DNA from: Oscillospiraceae bacterium
GTDB lineage: Bacteria; Bacillota; Clostridia; Oscillospirales; Oscillospiraceae
Direction: 5' to 3'
Length of the DNA: 5,535 nucleotides
NCBI GenBank assembly: GCA_031260745.1
Contig: JAISKY010000200.1
Location: 1 to 5,535 of the forward strand
Shown here: piece after piece, positions 1 through 5,535 of the stretch
Layout: every line of letters begins with the position of its first letter
Position numbering within the stretch: the first letter of the stretch is position 1
The notes under the pieces: model-generated
What the model was told of the DNA's origin: nothing
Seen by the model: the letters and a program-made list of their open reading frames with translations, nothing else
Database searches by the model: none
Made by a program: the position numbers and the translations under genes

Positions 1-1212
1 TACGGAGTTGAGCGTTGGAACTTTCCTGCTCTCTATGAGCAGTGGGATTTTGCGAAACAAGATTACAAAGACGTAAACGCTGTCTGGGAAAGCCGCGAAC
101 CCGCGACATTCGTTTTGTCCGTCAGAGCGTTCAGTCAGCGTTATATCAACACCGACGAGAAGTTTGCCGCGGGCGATTACAATATGGAGGGTTACTGGCA
201 AAGTAAGGGACTGCTCGATAATCAGCGTACAATGCGCGTAATGAAGCCGATGACAAAGGACGAGCTTTTCAACAAGGTTTCCACCGCAAACGATACGCGG
301 TACTGGACGGCGAATATTAGGTTAAAAGCGGGAGTTTCGGTAAGCTCGCTCGGTAAGGTTGCCGCTCCGACCGCCGTAATGACCGACGCGGGCGATAACT
401 ATTATATCAAATTCAACTGCTCTACCGAGGGCGCTACGATACTCTACAACCACAATTTCATCTCGCCGAGCTACACGCCGACCTCGCCTTACGGCGATAC
501 CGCTGTAATCGTACCTAAATCCGCGTTTCCGAGCGGAACGGTGACAATGACCGCCAGAGCGGTCAAGGACGGATATACCGACGCAGGTGTCGTGACGCTG
601 ACGCTGAAATCGAGCGGCACAGAGGCGAACCCGGAAGCTCCGGGCGGAGCGTGGTCTGACGTTCCCGACACTTGGTACACAGCGGCGGTCGAGTACGTTA
701 TGGGCGCGGGGCTGTTCGACGAGCAAGGCAAAGGCTTGTTTGCGCCGGACGCGCCTATGACAAGGGAGATGTTCATTACCGCGCTGTACCGCTTGGACGG
801 CAAGCCGGCTGTTACATCGTATAGGAATTTCAGCGACGTAACCAAAGGCACTCCGCTGTCCGCGGCGGTTAGTTGGGCGTTCGATGCCGGAATTACTACC
901 GGCACCGGCGACGGGTCGGCGTCCGACATACAAACGTTTAGTCCGGAGCTGTCAATCACGCGCGAACAGATTGCCGCGATGTTCTATCGCTACGCGAAGC
1001 ACAAAGGACGCGATTTATCGGCTAAAGGCGATTTGTCCGTGTTCCCCGATTCCGGTGATACGTCAAGCTATGGTGTTGAACCCCTGACGTGGGCGAACGG
1101 CGTTAAGCTGATTAACGGTTCAACCGGTTATGACGGTATTGACTATCTCCTGCCTAAAGGAACCACAACCAGAGCGCAGTGCGCTCAGATGTTCAAAAAT
1201 TACGGAGTGTAA
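1..1212 (+). CDS. SLH-anchored surface protein with chitobiase/FN3-like domain (5' end outside window)
   Basis: The reading frame is open from the first base, so the start and signal peptide lie upstream; 403 codons are visible. Residues 1-110 are an extracellular-type domain starting YGVERWNFPALYEQWDF, matching a stretch of the right-edge gene. Residues about 119-203 look like a chitobiase/beta-hexosaminidase C-terminal or FN3-like beta-sandwich (APTAV, GATILYN, TMTARAVKDGYTDAG). Three SLH repeats follow at about 218-269, 276-333 and 347-403, with cores MTREMF, ITREQIAAMFYRYA and TTRAQCAQMF. Three SLH repeats at the C-terminus are the normal module for non-covalent binding to pyruvylated secondary cell-wall polymer, so the protein should sit on the cell surface. 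The role of the N-terminal part is unknown. It ends with TAA four bases before the ModE-like gene, whose ribosome site lies inside its last codons, so the two are probably co-transcribed and translationally coupled. The SLH call is firm; any enzymatic role is not. Confidence 0.9.
   Translation, partial: YGVERWNFPALYEQWDFAKQDYKDVNAVWESREPATFVLSVRAFSQRYINTDEKFAAGDYNMEGYWQSKGLLDNQRTMRVMKPMTKDELFNKVSTANDTRYWTANIRLKAGVSVSSLGKVAAPTAVMTDAGDNYYIKFNCSTEGATILYNHNFISPSYTPTSPYGDTAVIVPKSAFPSGTVTMTARAVKDGYTDAGVVTLTLKSSGTEANPEAPGGAWSDVPDTWYTAAVEYVMGAGLFDEQGKGLFAPDAPMTREMFITALYRLDGKPAVTSYRNFSDVTKGTPLSAAVSWAFDAGITTGTGDGSASDIQTFSPELSITREQIAAMFYRYAKHKGRDLSAKGDLSVFPDSGDTSSYGVEPLTWANGVKLINGSTGYDGIDYLLPKGTTTRAQCAQMFKNYGV
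1204..1209 (+). promoter_or_regulatory. Ribosome binding site of the ModE-like gene
   Basis: GGAGTG lies 7 bases before the ATG at 1217 and within the last sense codons of the upstream surface-protein gene. It supports 1217 over an in-frame ATG at 1130, which would lie deep in the SLH coding region with no good ribosome site. Confidence 0.75.
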
Positions 1213-1216
1213 AACT

Positions 1217-1693
1217 ATGGACATACCGAATGAAGCCGCTGTGATGCGGTTAAAAGCCGTGTATTTCAATACAGAATATGATTCGGAACTCGATACCGGT
1301 CTTGAAACGGAAACTGTTTCTGACTTCGACGAGGACAATGACTATCTGCCGGAGTTATCCTCCGGGCAGAAGCTATGGCTGGTGCGTAAATCGGGGTTTT
1401 TCGGACCGGGTATCTACCGTATGCTTACGCTGACGGCTGAACTCGGTTCGATAAAAACGGCTTGCGCTAAGATGAAGATGTCGTACTCAAAGGGTTGGAA
1501 GCTCGTAAGAAACGCTGAGAGTCAATTAGGTTTTCAGCTTATAGTTCGCAGTCAGGGCGGCAGATTCGGCGGCGGCTGTGAATTGACGCCGCACGGTACG
1601 GACTTGCTGCAAAGATACGACGAGTACCGCCGCGATATGCAAGCATATTCGGACCGGATTTTCGGTAGATACTTCGGTGACTTAGACGCGTAG
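1217..1693 (+). CDS. ModE-like single-domain winged-helix regulator
   Basis: A 158-residue protein. Residues about 61-140 match the N-terminal DNA-binding domain of ModE/LysR-type molybdate regulators (COG2005-like): the FGPG lead-in, a helix-turn-helix at about 76-97 (LGSIKTACAKMKMSYSKGWK), a glycine-rich wing (RSQGGRFGGG, 111-120) and the typical ELTPHG-x-x-LLQRY helix. It lacks the C-terminal TOBE/MOP molybdate-binding domains of full ModE (about 260 residues in E. coli), so any oxyanion sensing would need another route. Residues 1-60 include an acidic stretch (about 20-47) unusual for this family. The ATG at 1217 is chosen because it has GGAGTG 7 bases upstream; it begins 4 bases after the surface-protein stop. 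The domain is well supported. Its target genes and ligand cannot be read from the sequence; control of the neighbouring surface proteins is a reasonable guess. Confidence 0.88.
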   Translation: MDIPNEAAVMRLKAVYFNTEYDSELDTGLETETVSDFDEDNDYLPELSSGQKLWLVRKSGFFGPGIYRMLTLTAELGSIKTACAKMKMSYSKGWKLVRNAESQLGFQLIVRSQGGRFGGGCELTPHGTDLLQRYDEYRRDMQAYSDRIFGRYFGDLDA

Positions 1694-1735
1694 GATTATT
1701 TTTATCCGAAATAACTTTGTAACAGGACAAGCAAA

Positions 1736-3250
1736 ATGTATATGAATTACAGAAAAATCGGGAGATTCCGCTTAGTAGCTCTACTCCTAATTCTGATTTG
1801 CGCGTTTAACATTACCGCGTTTGCGGCTGACGCTCCGAGTAGGGTTATACTGTCGTGGACGGACAACACTTCAACATCTATGACCGTAACGTGGATTGAC
1901 GCTGAAACCGCGACCGAGGGTTATATCCGTTACTCGACGGACAAAGCTCTGACGGACGCGGAGCAAGCCGCCGCCGAGCGCGTACCAAACGCGAGCGCGA
2001 TGGACGAGGCCGGTGTTAGGTTCACGGCGACGCTCACGGGATTAGCTCCCGGAACAACATATTGGTACAGCGTAGGCTCCGGCGATGTTTGGAGCGTGGA
2101 GCAGTCGTTCACTACCGCTGAGCGCAACGCGGACAGCTTTTCGTTTATGTTCCTCGGCGACGTTCAAGTCACGCAGAGCGCGGCGATTGACTTTGCCGAA
2201 TGGGGTAAGCTAATCGAAGCGGCATAATCGTATAATCCCGGACTTGCGTTCGCTTTGCAAGCCGGAGATATAGTGGAAAGCGGAATCAGTACGTCGGAGT
2301 GGGCGGCGTTCCTCGACGCGGCAACCTCCGTATTCTCGCGGATTCCGCTCCTGCCTACAAACGGCAATCACGAATCGAACTTTTTGAGCGGTAAACCGGA
2401 GTTATATCTTGACACGTTTACACTTCCGCGCAACGGACCAAAGGGCTTTGAGGAAGAATTTTACTCGTTCGATTACGGCAATGTCCACGTCACAATTGTA
2501 AATTCGTGGGTGTTTTCCGGTGAGCAGAAGTTGACCGACAAGCAGCTTGACGCGCTCGACGCTTGGGTCGCGCTCGATTTAGCAAGCTCGGACGCGGTGT
2601 GGAAAATCGTGCTGACGCACGTTCCACTATATCCCGTACACAGCGACACAACGGGCGTGACCGCGCGCGAACATTGGATTCCTCTGTTCGAGAAATACGG
2701 CGTATCGCTGATGTTGGTCGGTCATCAGCACGTCTATTCGCGGCTGAAACCGCTTACGGGCGGAGCGCCGGACTACGAGGACGGCATTACGCAAATTATG
2801 GGGAATTCCGGAATGAAATTCTACGATTCTGCCGATGAAACCTACGCGGAGCGCACGATTTACAACATTTCCAATTACGAGATAATCAGCGTGGACGGCG
2901 ATTCTCTGACCGTTCAGTCGTTCGACGCTGACGGTAACGAATTAGACTACGTTGCGCTCTCGCCGAGGGTAAGCAAATCTGTTTCACGCGCCGAATTTGT
3001 AAGCCTGATTTATCGTTTGGAGGGTTCGCCTACCGTGAATAACGAAACGCCGTTCAGCGAAGAAAACAGCGCCGCTCTGACTTGGGCTTACGGCGCGGGT
3101 ATCGTCAACGGTATTGGCGGAGGTATGTTCGACCCGGATTCTGAAATTACACCCGAACAAAAAGCGTTGGTTTTAGAGCGATATGCAGCTTACGCCTCAG
3201 AGTCTGCTAAAAAGTTAGCGGGAGTTATAATAAACGGTTCATTCGGATAA
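1736..3250 (+). pseudogene. Secreted purple-acid-phosphatase-like metallophosphoesterase with partial SLH tail, interrupted by in-frame TAA
   Basis: One frame of 505 codons broken by TAA at 2225-2227 (codon 164). AGGA lies 8 bases before the ATG. Residues 1-31 form a signal peptide with probable cleavage at AFA/AD. About 35-130 is the FN3-like N-terminal domain of purple acid phosphatases (RVILSWTDNTSTSMTVTW; LTGLAPGTTYWYSVG). Metallophosphatase motifs follow in order: GDVQ (141-144), then after the stop LQAGD (174-178), GNHES (210-214), LTHVPLY (293-299) and GHQHVYSR (329-336). That is the normal metal-ligand set and spacing for phosphomonoester hydrolysis outside the cell. About 413-490 holds half of one SLH repeat and one further repeat; the usual third is missing. 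The stop separates motif I from all others, so neither fragment should be active, and the second part has no signal peptide. The clean motifs on both sides suggest a recent nonsense mutation or a sequence error. The last 61 bp overlap the convergent PIN-toxin gene. Confidence 0.87.
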
Positions 3251-3585
3251 TGTTTGATATTTCCAGTCACAAGCGCCGCTCCGCAACAAAACGCCGCGTC
3301 GTAAAACTTGCGGTCTGTTTCATCGGTCATAGCGAACGCGCTCGGTATCGGCATTACTACGTTGCCGACATTACGCAAGCTGTTCAGTACAACTTCTATC
3401 CGCTCAACGGCAAAATCAAACTTAGGGCGGAATAAGACTTCCTTATATTCCTTAAAAATCGGCTCGCTGAAATAAAACTCAATTGCGCCGGACAGCGCCA
3501 AATCAAGTATTCGATACGGATTACTATTACTCGCGAACATCGCGGACACAATGATATTAGTGTCAAGAACAACTCGCCGGTTCAT
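3190..3585 (-). CDS. PIN-domain ribonuclease toxin (type II toxin-antitoxin, PIN_3/COG1569-like)
   Basis: A 131-residue protein, the usual size for a PIN toxin. The N-terminus has the hallmark VVLDTNIIVSA with catalytic Asp8. Further likely metal-binding acids are Glu46 (FKEYKEVL), Asp91 (TDETDRKF) and Asp96 (FYDAA). The segment ALVTGNIKHYP (105-114) has Asn in place of the Asp of classical VapC; TGN-x-KH/RH is usual in the PIN_3 subfamily, so this is not a sign of inactivity. The ending ITPANFL is also typical, so the gene looks full length. PIN toxins are Mg2+-dependent ribonucleases acting on RNA in the cytoplasm; the exact target is unknown. Its ATG overlaps the antitoxin stop in an ATGA, with no independent ribosome site, implying translation coupled to the antitoxin. 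Its last 61 bp run antisense to the end of the phosphatase pseudogene. Confidence 0.9.
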   Translation of the reverse strand: MNRRVVLDTNIIVSAMFASNSNPYRILDLALSGAIEFYFSEPIFKEYKEVLFRPKFDFAVERIEVVLNSLRNVGNVVMPIPSAFAMTDETDRKFYDAAFCCGAALVTGNIKHYPNEPFIITPANFLADSEA

Positions 3586-3887
3586 ACGGCGACACGAGTT
3601 TCCGCTTTCGCGGCTTGTATTTCGGTTTCAATTTCGTCGTCCGACAAGAAACCTCGTTTCTCCGATTCCTTGCGTATTTGCCGCAAAGCATCGCGTCCCC
3701 GGTCGGCAATGTTGTTCAACGGTTCGCCGAGTGTAATCTCGAACGGTATTCTACCTTCGCGTACAGACTGACGGACAAAAACAGTAACCGCGGTTGTGAG
3801 GTTCATACCAAGTTCGCCGAACACTCTTTCCGCTTGCGTTTTCAGGTCTTTGTCAATTCGGATATTAAGATTTGTACTTTCAGACAT
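3582..3887 (-). CDS. RelB/DinJ-family antitoxin
   Basis: A 101-residue protein beginning MSESTNLNIRIDKDLK. Residues 6-50 carry the RelB/DinJ ribbon-helix-helix signature: the NLNIRID strand, KDLKTQAERVFGELGMNLTTA and the helix VTVFVRQSVREGRIPFEI. The C-terminal half is charged and probably flexible until it wraps the toxin. A dimer should bind the operator upstream and repress its own operon while neutralising the PIN nuclease. The ATG at 3887 is preferred over an in-frame GTG at 3896, because that GTG is part of the strong GAGGTGAT ribosome site, which is well spaced for 3887. The gene ends in TGA overlapping the toxin ATG by 4 bp. RelB/DinJ antitoxins usually pair with RelE/YafQ-type toxins, so a PIN partner is a mixed pairing. 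Confidence 0.9.
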   Translation of the reverse strand: MSESTNLNIRIDKDLKTQAERVFGELGMNLTTAVTVFVRQSVREGRIPFEITLGEPLNNIADRGRDALRQIRKESEKRGFLSDDEIETEIQAAKAETRVAV

Positions 3888-3891
3888 AATT

Positions 3892-3899
3892 ATCACCTC
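3892..3899 (-). promoter_or_regulatory. Strong ribosome binding site of the antitoxin gene
   Basis: Read on the minus strand this is GAGGTGAT, matching the anti-Shine-Dalgarno end of 16S rRNA over eight bases, 4-5 bases before the ATG at 3887. It decides the antitoxin start, and suggests the antitoxin is translated more strongly than the toxin, which has no such site. Confidence 0.8.
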
Positions 3900-3918
3900 G
3901 AAAATATATTGTAATGAT

Positions 3919-3947
3919 ATTATACATCAACATTCGTATGATGTCAA
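3919..3947 (-). promoter_or_regulatory. Consensus sigma-A (sigma70) promoter of the toxin-antitoxin operon
   Basis: On the minus strand, -35 TTGACA (3947-3942) and -10 TATAAT (3924-3919) are both perfect consensus, with an exact 17 bp spacer. Transcription should start near 3912, giving a leader of about 25 bases before the antitoxin ATG. A promoter this strong fits an operon held down by its own antitoxin. Confidence 0.85.
3924..3944. promoter_or_regulatory. Inverted-repeat operator inside the toxin-antitoxin promoter
   Basis: ACATCA (3924-3929) and TGATGT (3939-3944) are perfect 6 bp inverted arms separated by 9 bp. They span the spacer and touch the edges of the -10 and -35 boxes. An antitoxin dimer or toxin-antitoxin complex bound here would block RNA polymerase. 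The arms are seen directly; the binding protein is inferred from RelB-type autoregulation. The site also lies upstream of the divergent methyltransferase gene, so it might affect that gene too. Confidence 0.65.
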
Positions 3948-3986
3948 TACATTTTTAGCAAATAAGCAAAATTAAACGGAGGCGCA

Positions 3987-4835
3987 ATGAACGAACAGAC
4001 AGAATATTTCTTGAACTTGTGGGAAACGCGCGGATTCGCTCACCGTTCGGGTTCAACTGCGGAGAAGTGGAACGACTGCGCGGGCAACTGGCTCGGCGAT
4101 TTGGACGGCGGCAAGGGCAAAACTAATATGCGGGAGCGTGTGGAATTTACCGCGTCGTTCCTGCGTAACCGCAAGCTGTTGGGCGAAAACGAGAGCGTTG
4201 TTGACGTAGGGTGCGGCCCGGGTTTGTTCGTTACGGAGTTCGCAAAGACAGTTAAGTTTGCCGTTGGGTTCGACATCTCGGCAAAATTCATCGACTACGC
4301 CGTCAGGCAAAACTCCGACAACGGGAACGCTACGTTCAGACGTTGTGATTTCCTCGCGCTGGACATTGCGGAGGCCGGTTTTGAACGCGCTTTTGACCTT
4401 GTGTTCGCGTCAATTACTCCCGCCGCGTCCGGCAAGGGCAGCCTTGCGAAACTGATGCAGATGAGCCGCAGTCACTGCTGTATCGCCTCTTTCGTGAACG
4501 TCCGCGACAGCCTTGCGGAGCGCGTATCCCGCGACGTTTTCGGGCGTGAGTTTCAGCCCAGATGGGACGGAACCGGATTTTACGCTTTGAACAACTACTT
4601 GTGGCTATCCGGTTACTATCCCGAAACGGCGTATTTTGACGATGTTCGCTCGGAGCAAATCTACCCGACAACCGAAGCCGCCGCAATTATCGCACAGGAT
4701 TGCGGTAGTGAAGCGGACACATCAAAAGTCCTTACATATCTTGAAAAATTAAGCAAGACGGAACGCCATAGCGAGTACCGGTATGGTATTACGCTTTGGG
4801 ACGTAAACCGCCGCGACAAACGAGTTGAAATATAA
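3987..4835 (+). CDS. Class I SAM-dependent methyltransferase
   Basis: A 282-residue protein with a Rossmann-type methyltransferase core. The SAM-binding glycine motif is VVDVGCGPGL (71-80), the acidic end of strand 2 is GFDIS (94-98, Asp96 for the ribose hydroxyls), CDFLALD (120-126) is the adenine-side loop, and FDLVFASITPA (136-146) is the motif IV region. Residues 1-65 are a family-specific cap with several Trp residues, and 190-282 form the C-terminal part. There is no signal peptide or membrane segment, so it is cytoplasmic. The substrate cannot be read; a small molecule or a metal-uptake-linked compound is as likely as a macromolecule. The start has GGAGG (3978-3982) 4 bases upstream, a little close but the only good choice. 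It diverges from the toxin-antitoxin operon and lies 27 bp before the next exported protein, so those two are probably co-transcribed. No convincing promoter of its own is visible in the 99 bp upstream. Confidence 0.88.
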   Translation: MNEQTEYFLNLWETRGFAHRSGSTAEKWNDCAGNWLGDLDGGKGKTNMRERVEFTASFLRNRKLLGENESVVDVGCGPGLFVTEFAKTVKFAVGFDISAKFIDYAVRQNSDNGNATFRRCDFLALDIAEAGFERAFDLVFASITPAASGKGSLAKLMQMSRSHCCIASFVNVRDSLAERVSRDVFGREFQPRWDGTGFYALNNYLWLSGYYPETAYFDDVRSEQIYPTTEAAAIIAQDCGSEADTSKVLTYLEKLSKTERHSEYRYGITLWDVNRRDKRVEI

Positions 4836-4848
4836 ACAGAACTATTTT

Positions 4849-4855
4849 AGGAGTG
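4849..4855 (+). promoter_or_regulatory. Ribosome binding site deciding a TTG start
   Basis: AGGAGTG lies 7 bases before the TTG at 4863. No ATG or GTG is available at this position in the frame, and translation from TTG gives a clean signal peptide, so this site settles the start of the right-edge gene. Confidence 0.8.
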
Positions 4856-4862
4856 ACAAAAT

Positions 4863-5535
4863 TTGAAAAAGAGATTACTATCAACAATCCTATCCGCCGC
4901 GCTGATTGCAGGGCTTTTTATCGTCCCGGCGTCGGCGAAAACAACGGAATCGGCTAAGGCTGAAAACGTATTTTTCTACGCTAAGAACGCAGAGGGCAAG
5001 AACGTACTGATGAAAGTCATTCCGCTCGGCGATTTGAAGGAAATCTCCCACGGACAAGCTAACGGAACTAACTACTATATCAGCAGTACGGACAATTATC
5101 CGACGACGCAATACTGCGAAGCTCGCGGCGTAACAGTACCGGAGCTTGTTAACTACGTCAAGAGCGTCACGACAGTACAGAGCGCAGACAAACTCGGATT
5201 CTCCGGCAACGATACGTTACGCCTTATGGCGACGGACAGCTACGGGCAATACAACCGAAGTTGGACGTATAATGAACTCTACGGAGTGAAACGGTACTAC
5301 TTCGAGGGCTTGTTCAATTCGTGGAACACAGGCTGGGAAATCGCCGGGGAGGATAACAGCAAATTCGGCGTGAGTTTGGACGAGTACAACAAAAAATATA
5401 AAGACGGCGATAAATACTACGAGGACAAACGCGCGGTTTTTGAGGGCGGCGTTGTGACCGTTCCGATTTTGGCGACAGAGAGCTTTTCCGGACGCACGAC
5501 TACGGACGCTCTCAATGCGTCAACGGAAATCGGAA
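4863..5535 (+). CDS. Exported protein, paralogue of the left-edge surface protein (3' end outside window)
   Basis: The frame opens at TTG (4863) and stays open to the window end, giving 224 visible residues. Residues 1-25 are a classical signal peptide: MKKR, a hydrophobic stretch, then a PASA/K cleavage site. Residues about 35-140 form a domain with GVTVPELVNYVKSV, LGFSGNDTLRLMATDSYG and SWTYNELYG. This order (V-x-L-x-x-L, then a strand, then 'T-D-x-Y/G' and a hydrophobic turn) weakly recalls the oxidoreductase molybdopterin-binding (sulfite-oxidase-like) fold seen in some clostridial surface proteins. From residue 141, YGVKRYYFEGLFNSWN and VPILATESFSGRTTTD align with the first residues of the left-edge gene (YGVERWNFPALYEQWD; FVLSVRAFSQRYINTD). 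By that parallel the missing part may carry a beta-sandwich and SLH repeats; this is a prediction. It follows the methyltransferase by 27 bp and probably shares its transcript. Export is firm; the function is not known. Confidence 0.83.
   Translation, partial: MKKRLLSTILSAALIAGLFIVPASAKTTESAKAENVFFYAKNAEGKNVLMKVIPLGDLKEISHGQANGTNYYISSTDNYPTTQYCEARGVTVPELVNYVKSVTTVQSADKLGFSGNDTLRLMATDSYGQYNRSWTYNELYGVKRYYFEGLFNSWNTGWEIAGEDNSKFGVSLDEYNKKYKDGDKYYEDKRAVFEGGVVTVPILATESFSGRTTTDALNASTEIG

Noticed and set aside
322..959. Two long minus-strand open frames (about 203 and 156 codons) opposite the surface-protein gene
   Set aside because: They lie antisense to clear SLH and beta-sandwich coding sequence, have biased low-complexity composition and no recognisable domain; they are shadows of the + strand gene.
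1130..1216. Upstream in-frame ATG that would extend the ModE-like protein by 29 residues
   Set aside because: It lies inside the SLH repeat region of the preceding gene, without a good ribosome site, while 1217 has GGAGTG at ideal spacing.
1694..1735. GGAT-TATTTTT-ATCC as a possible terminator between the regulator and the phosphatase
   Set aside because: The stem is only 4 bp and AT-rich with no following T-run; too weak for an intrinsic terminator.
2225..2227. Recoding (selenocysteine, pyrrolysine or alternative code) at the internal stop
   Set aside because: The codon is TAA, not TGA or TAG, and TAA terminates other genes here (1210, 3248, 4833). No recoding structure was seen.
2255..3250. 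Second half of the phosphatase as an independent gene from TTG 2255 or GTG 2273
   Set aside because: No convincing ribosome site at proper spacing; the product would lack the signal peptide and the first metal motif. A broken single gene explains it better.
3882..3896. GTG at 3896 as the antitoxin start
   Set aside because: That GTG is part of the GAGGTGAT ribosome site; the ATG at 3887 is correctly spaced from it and gives the usual family N-terminus.
4040..4686. Minus-strand open frames opposite the methyltransferase
   Set aside because: Antisense to a gene with clear SAM-binding motifs; Arg/Ser-rich translations without domains.
1..5535. CRISPR array, tRNA/rRNA genes, insertion-sequence ends
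   Set aside because: No regularly spaced direct repeats, no RNA-gene signatures and no transposase or terminal inverted repeats were found by reading both strands.

Overview
The window looks like chromosomal DNA of an anaerobic, Gram-positive-type Clostridia member, most plausibly near Oscillospiraceae/Ruminococcaceae. This rests on strong Shine-Dalgarno sites (GGAGG, AGGAGTG, GAGGTGAT), a TTG start, S-layer homology (SLH) domains on exported proteins, a consensus TTGACA/TATAAT promoter, and roughly balanced base composition with AT-rich intergenic DNA. The taxon is inferred from gene style only. TAA, TAG and TGA all end genes here, so the standard bacterial code is assumed.

Left part (1-3250, + strand): three closely packed genes that probably form one transcription unit. 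The first is the 3' part of a surface protein: a unique domain, a chitobiase/FN3-like domain and three SLH repeats. Four bases later starts a small one-domain regulator resembling the DNA-binding half of ModE (molybdate-responsive, LysR-type winged helix). After a further 42 bp comes a secreted purple-acid-phosphatase-like metallophosphoesterase with a degenerate SLH tail. It is broken by one in-frame TAA between its first and second metal-binding motifs, so it is called a pseudogene.

Middle (3190-3986, mostly - strand): a complete type II toxin-antitoxin module, with a RelB/DinJ-family antitoxin followed by a PIN-domain toxin. The two genes overlap by 4 bp (ATGA). A near-ideal promoter lies upstream, with an inverted repeat filling the space between -35 and -10. 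The toxin's 3' end overlaps the 3' end of the broken phosphatase by 61 bp, at the point where the phosphatase loses its expected third SLH repeat. This suggests the module arrived by insertion.

Right part (3987-5535, + strand): a class I SAM-dependent methyltransferase, then (27 bp later, TTG start) the 5' part of a second exported protein. That protein has a motif (YGV-K/E-R-Y/W and following residues) that recurs at the very start of the window in the first gene, so the two window edges carry paralogues. The N-terminal region of the right-hand copy weakly resembles the oxidoreductase molybdopterin-binding (sulfite-oxidase-like) fold. Together with the ModE-like regulator this hints at a molybdenum- or tungsten-linked surface-protein locus; that link is inference.
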